From Planctomycetota bacterium (GTDB lineage: Bacteria > Planctomycetota > SZUA-567), in contig JAGUZQ010000034.1 in the NCBI GenBank assembly GCA_020060765.1, positions 62,001 through 126,000 of the forward strand: a DNA stretch of 64,000 nt. Reading direction: 5' to 3'. The notes beneath the pieces are model-generated. The model had not been told where the DNA came from. It was given only the letters and a program-made list of their open reading frames with translations, and ran no database searches. Shown here in pieces: positions 60,839 to 64,000 of the stretch. Position 1 is the stretch's first letter; every line of letters starts with the position of its first letter. Made by a program: the position numbers and the translations under genes.

Positions 60839-61471
60839 TCATTTTTTTTCGTATCTTTTTGACGATGAATCAGCCCCGGCCATTTTCTCCAGAAAAGTCT
60901 CCAGCAATACCGGTTCGCCTCCGGGCTTTTCCCGGCGGACGGTGACCGCGACGGGGTATATTTTTATCTTGCCCTGTTCCGCATTATCGCCTGATGTCCA
61001 CTCGCACAAACGATAGATGCCATAGTTGAAATTAGTCAAAATGCAAACGGGAGTGGTATGCAAATCGGAGTCGCTTTTATCATTCAGCAATAACAGATAG
61101 ACCCCGTTGATTTCCAGCGGCAGGGGCGATTGGGAGATGTAGCGGCACAGTTCCGTGGGAACGGTATTGTCCTCGCCGCCGCTTTGCAGATACATGCCCA
61201 CGGGAATGGAAATTTCTTGTCCTGCGGCAAGTTTGCCCTTGTAGGTTGCGCCGATTTTTATGGTAGCTGAATATACAAAGCAAAGGGAGTTTTTGATCTT
61301 ACATTCATCCCGATGAAAGCCGATCACTCGGCCTGTCACTGCCGCCTCGCATTTGCCGAAGATAACTTCCGGCGGTTCGTCCGCGCAGTTTTCAGGCAGA
61401 TATGCCAGCGCCGCGCCCGAGACCGCCAGCAGAGCCAGCAGTGCAAACGCGCTTTTGCGTAATGAAAACAT
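60839..61471 (-). CDS. Exported hypothetical protein
   Basis: The 210-residue protein has a signal peptide (MFSLRKSAFALLALLAVSGAALA) and a polar beta-rich mature part with cysteines at C-A-D-E, G-K-C-E, DECKIKNSLCF, TELCRY, PVCIL and YRLCEW, suggesting disulphides. I recognise no family. AGGAGG lies five bases before the ATG at 61471; an upstream start five codons earlier is less likely. It stands alone. Confidence 0.65.
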   Translation of the reverse strand: MFSLRKSAFALLALLAVSGAALAYLPENCADEPPEVIFGKCEAAVTGRVIGFHRDECKIKNSLCFVYSATIKIGATYKGKLAAGQEISIPVGMYLQSGGEDNTVPTELCRYISQSPLPLEINGVYLLLLNDKSDSDLHTTPVCILTNFNYGIYRLCEWTSGDNAEQGKIKIYPVAVTVRREKPGGEPVLLETFLEKMAGADSSSKRYEKK

Positions 61472-61731
61472 GCCACCTCCTATCATATTAGCTCGATAAC
61501 TTTCCGCTTCGAAATTATCAAAAAAACTTCGACCTAATTATCCCAACCAGGCAGATGCGTGGGAGCAGCCGGAGGCGATGCTGGCACCGACGCGGTTTAG
61601 TCGGTGTTTAGCATCGTTGGAGGCGCGACTACGCAGATGCCGGACGGATAAGCTGTTGCCGAAAATCTCCTGTCGCCTTAATACCGCGAACGAAGGGAGC
61701 GCGGAAGCTTGGAACCTGCGCAAACGCGCCA

Positions 61732-61757
61732 GCGAAGTATGCGCGTGCGGCACGCAC
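61732..61757 (-). repeat. Post-stop hairpin repeat GTGCGTGCCGCAC, copy 3
   Basis: On the minus strand, three bases after the esterase stop, GTGCGTGCCGCAC and GCGCATACTTCGC occur. Same orientation as copies 1 and 2 relative to the upstream gene. Confidence 0.65.
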
Positions 61758-61760
61758 TGC

Positions 61761-63146
61761 TTACATCCAGCTTGCAGCCGGCAGTTTCTTCGCCTTTTCC
61801 TTCAAATCCTTGAAATTGAATTCGTTTTTATTGGTGAACTGGTACAACCATTCCGCCGCCTTGATAAAAATATCGTTAGGCGGCATGTGCCCGCAGTCCA
61901 ATTCGTGGTATTCGTAGTTCGCGCCCAGAGCCTTCATCTTCTGGTCTGCCTTTCTGCCCCATTCCACCGGCACCGTCGTGTCTTTGGAGCCGTGGATGAT
62001 GAAGATCGGCAGCCCTGCCGCGCCCTCGATCGGCAGCGGTTCCCACCACGCCGCGCTCGGGCTGCAACCGGCGAACATTTCCGGAAAACGGCAGGCGAAA
62101 TGCCAGGCGCCGTGCCCGCCCATGGACGAACCCATGATATAAATCCGCGTCCGGTCGACCCGCCAGCGGCGCATCACCTCGCGGATGGTGTCCAGCACGT
62201 ATTCCGTTTCCGTGGGAGCCGACCACCAGGTATTGATATGGTTGGGAAACAGCGCGATGCTTTTCTGAAACAGCGGTATCACCTGGTGCAGGGCGACGAT
62301 GTTCTCGGCCGTCCCCGCGCCCTTCGCGCCGCCGTGGAGATAGATAAACAGGGGCAGGCCGCTCTTCTTCGGATCGTAATGCTTGGAGACGTAAACGTGA
62401 TGCCAGGCGGTTTCCTGGTCATAGCCGGGGGTCTTCTGTTTCTGGAGCAGGCCGGTGGGACTTTTCAGCCATTGGGTAAACGGGTCAAGCACCTCTTTGG
62501 CCGGAGAGTAACCGGCGTCTTTCAGTTGCTTGAGATATTCGTCCTGTTGTTCTTTTTCCATGGCGCAATATTGCAGCGCAACGTCGTCTGCCTTGAGCCA
62601 CTTATCATCCAGCTTCACCACGTAACCCAGCGCCTTGCGTGCGTCTGGCTGTTCGGGGTCGGTTTCGAGAATTTTCGCGCCGAGTTCGCTCATCTGCGCG
62701 GAGAGGGAATTCTTCTCGCACCATTTCAACAGTTCCAGCCTCGCGGTCGCATCGTTTTCCGGCAAGGCGTTTTTCCTGGTTTCGTATTCCGCCACAAGAG
62801 CTTCTGTTTCCAGCACTTCCGCCTTGCCTGCAAGCTTTTCTTTTTTGCACCATTTAATCAGTTTGCTGTAACCATCGGGCGAGGGTTTATCCTTCAGCTT
62901 GGCATATTTTTCCTGATATTCCGCCTCGGTGATAAGCCCCTCCACTTCCTTTTCCTGGCGGGAGAGACGTTGTTTCTTGCACCACTTGGCCAGCTTTTTC
63001 AGTTCCTTAGCGTCGCTCTTGTCGACTTCTGCCAGTTTTTTGGCATACTCAACCAGCTGGGGACTGTCCTGATTGGCCGCGTGGACAATCGCATTGTACG
63101 CGAAAAAAATCATACCGGAAAAAGCCAGTATTCTGACAGCGACCAT
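61761..63146 (-). CDS. Exported esterase (CE1/PHB depolymerase-like) with N-terminal WCKK repeats
   Basis: The 461-residue protein has a signal peptide (about residues 1-23), then three helical repeats of about 43 residues around the cores LAKWCKK (residues 53-58), LIKWCKK (97-102) and LLKWCEK (139-144), and a C-terminal alpha/beta hydrolase domain. The nucleophile is in GSSMGGHGAW, the aspartate in HGSKDTTVP and the histidine in CGHMPP. The repeat type is known from planctomycete-like proteins of unknown role; the hydrolase could deacetylate or de-feruloylate polysaccharides. Confidence 0.82.
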   Translation of the reverse strand: MVAVRILAFSGMIFFAYNAIVHAANQDSPQLVEYAKKLAEVDKSDAKELKKLAKWCKKQRLSRQEKEVEGLITEAEYQEKYAKLKDKPSPDGYSKLIKWCKKEKLAGKAEVLETEALVAEYETRKNALPENDATARLELLKWCEKNSLSAQMSELGAKILETDPEQPDARKALGYVVKLDDKWLKADDVALQYCAMEKEQQDEYLKQLKDAGYSPAKEVLDPFTQWLKSPTGLLQKQKTPGYDQETAWHHVYVSKHYDPKKSGLPLFIYLHGGAKGAGTAENIVALHQVIPLFQKSIALFPNHINTWWSAPTETEYVLDTIREVMRRWRVDRTRIYIMGSSMGGHGAWHFACRFPEMFAGCSPSAAWWEPLPIEGAAGLPIFIIHGSKDTTVPVEWGRKADQKMKALGANYEYHELDCGHMPPNDIFIKAAEWLYQFTNKNEFNFKDLKEKAKKLPAASWM

Positions 63147-63179
63147 CGGTTTCTCCTGTAACCATAAACCTGAAGTTTG

Positions 63180-64000
63180 TTACGGCGCATATGGGCATCC
63201 GCGACAGATATCCGGGCAGTTCAAATTCGCTATATCGTGCCGCATCTGCTTGATTTGTTCACTATTCCAAAGCGCGTAAAAGCCTTTATCAAATACGTTG
63301 CCAAGAGTGAACTGAGAGGCAAAAGGCCGTCCACAGCAAGGCGTAAGTTCACCTTGCCAGGTGATAAACGGATGCTGCCAGAGGTACCGGCAGTTCACCT
63401 TTTTTTTGTCTTGCGCAACATATTGCGGGGTAAATCCCACGGTAACGCCACGCTCCGCGCCCGTCTCCTTGGCCTTATCCACCGCCGTCATCATCAGTTC
63501 CTTGTCTTGCGGCAAAAGACGGTCGAGCCATTTTTCTAGGAAAGATATGTTTAATTCACTAATATCAAGCGTCTTCACGCCCTGTTTTGCGGCGAACGCG
63601 ACGATATCATCCAGATATTTGTAGTTATCCCCCACGATACAGGTATGAAAAAGAATTTCCACAGGCTTTGCCGAGGAACGGACGGCGTCAATAATCGCCG
63701 CCACATTGTCCTGATAATGTTCGATATTCAGGTTTTCCCGTACGCCGTCGTCATAGCGCATGTTGACGGCATCGCAGGAAAAGGTTAGAAGATCCGGCGG
63801 GCATTCTTTCAGCCCCGCCAGCATCTTGTCGTTGACGACAGCCGCCGAAGTGGAAAAAGCGGTAAATATCCTTGACTGCCGTGCCTCGGCCAGGAACTCG
63901 AAAATATGGGGGTAGATCAAGGGCTCGCCATATCCCTGGAAAGCTATGCGTCTGACCCCGCGCAGGGAACGGATAAGTTCCAGCCCCTTGGCGCGATCCA
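63180..64000 (-). CDS. Radical SAM protein with SPASM-like C-terminus, 5' end outside the window
   Basis: The frame continues past the right edge, so only the last 273 residues are present; the cluster-binding CxxxCxxC lies outside. Reading from the edge gives AKGLELIRSLRGVRRIAFQG, then YGEPLIYP, which is the SAM-binding GEP motif. An internal TTG at 63920 is not the real start. The C-terminus holds VNCRYLWQHPFITWQGELTP, CCGRPF, NVFDKGFYALWNS and CPDICRGCPY, cysteines typical of a SPASM auxiliary cluster domain. The substrate is unknown. Confidence 0.85.
   Translation of the reverse strand, partial: DRAKGLELIRSLRGVRRIAFQGYGEPLIYPHIFEFLAEARQSRIFTAFSTSAAVVNDKMLAGLKECPPDLLTFSCDAVNMRYDDGVRENLNIEHYQDNVAAIIDAVRSSAKPVEILFHTCIVGDNYKYLDDIVAFAAKQGVKTLDISELNISFLEKWLDRLLPQDKELMMTAVDKAKETGAERGVTVGFTPQYVAQDKKKVNCRYLWQHPFITWQGELTPCCGRPFASQFTLGNVFDKGFYALWNSEQIKQMRHDIANLNCPDICRGCPYAP

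Overview
The window (about 58% GC by eye, densely coded, no rRNA, tRNA or CRISPR seen) looks like a chromosome segment of a Gram-negative, diderm bacterium of the PVC superphylum, most likely an uncultured Lentisphaerota lineage. The case rests on the PVC-style prepilin protein beside a GntR/LacI-type sugar regulator (52468-54278), an anti-sigma-like domain fused to an alpha/alpha-toroid (1515-2807), many HEAT-repeat and exported proteins of unknown role, and lipoprotein signal peptides. Planctomycetota or another PVC phylum cannot be excluded. A FliS gene and type IV pilus-like genes suggest a motile cell.

Layout. 1-6.1 kb: membrane protein, toroid protein, rplM-rpsI, a nucleoside deoxyribosyltransferase-like gene and rlmN, separated by repeat islands. 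6.2-13.8 kb: a minus-strand block with a GT-C-like membrane protein, a PilT-type ATPase, and a three-gene unit of HEAT protein, GAF-SpoIIE phosphatase and lipoprotein. 14-23.3 kb: a signalling island with a receiver-DHp protein, an iron-type solute-binding protein, and a minus-strand operon encoding a receiver domain fused to D-lactate dehydrogenase, a Cache-HAMP histidine kinase and a receiver-kinase, divergent from a PAS hybrid kinase. 23.6-36.5 kb: DegQ/HtrA protease, FliS, Obg, a kinase with a degenerate receiver, a pilin-like cluster, a C39 peptidase-radical SAM pair, a ferredoxin-like protein and an SPFH-GYF protein. 36.5-44 kb: a UbiB-type kinase operon with two lipoproteins, a large exported protein, and a GH1-fold protein that has lost both catalytic glutamates. 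44.2-49.1 kb: the translation/replication operon glmU-like-prs-rplY-pth-rpsF-ssb-rpsR-rplI. 49.5-51.3 kb: iron alcohol dehydrogenase and a VTT membrane protein. 51.3-57.7 kb: a four-gene carbohydrate operon (glycosidase-like, GntR regulator, pseudopilin, Gfo/Idh/MocA) with a palindrome upstream. 58-64 kb: a CPA2 antiporter, gcvH, exported proteins, an esterase and a truncated radical SAM gene.

Intergenic DNA is unusually structured. At least four repeat families occur: (i) islands bounded by inverted short-period repeats such as GGGACTAAG/CTTAGTCCC, one of which holds a decayed four-helix-bundle (23S rRNA intervening-sequence-type) gene; (ii) 146-187 bp elements with GGCGCAGRCGTTTA ends; (iii) ATTCCCGC...GCGGGAAT palindromes; (iv) a GTGCGTGCCGCAC hairpin placed directly after stop codons. 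The two most striking observations are the receiver-D-lactate dehydrogenase fusion in a dedicated kinase operon and the repeat-bounded islands.
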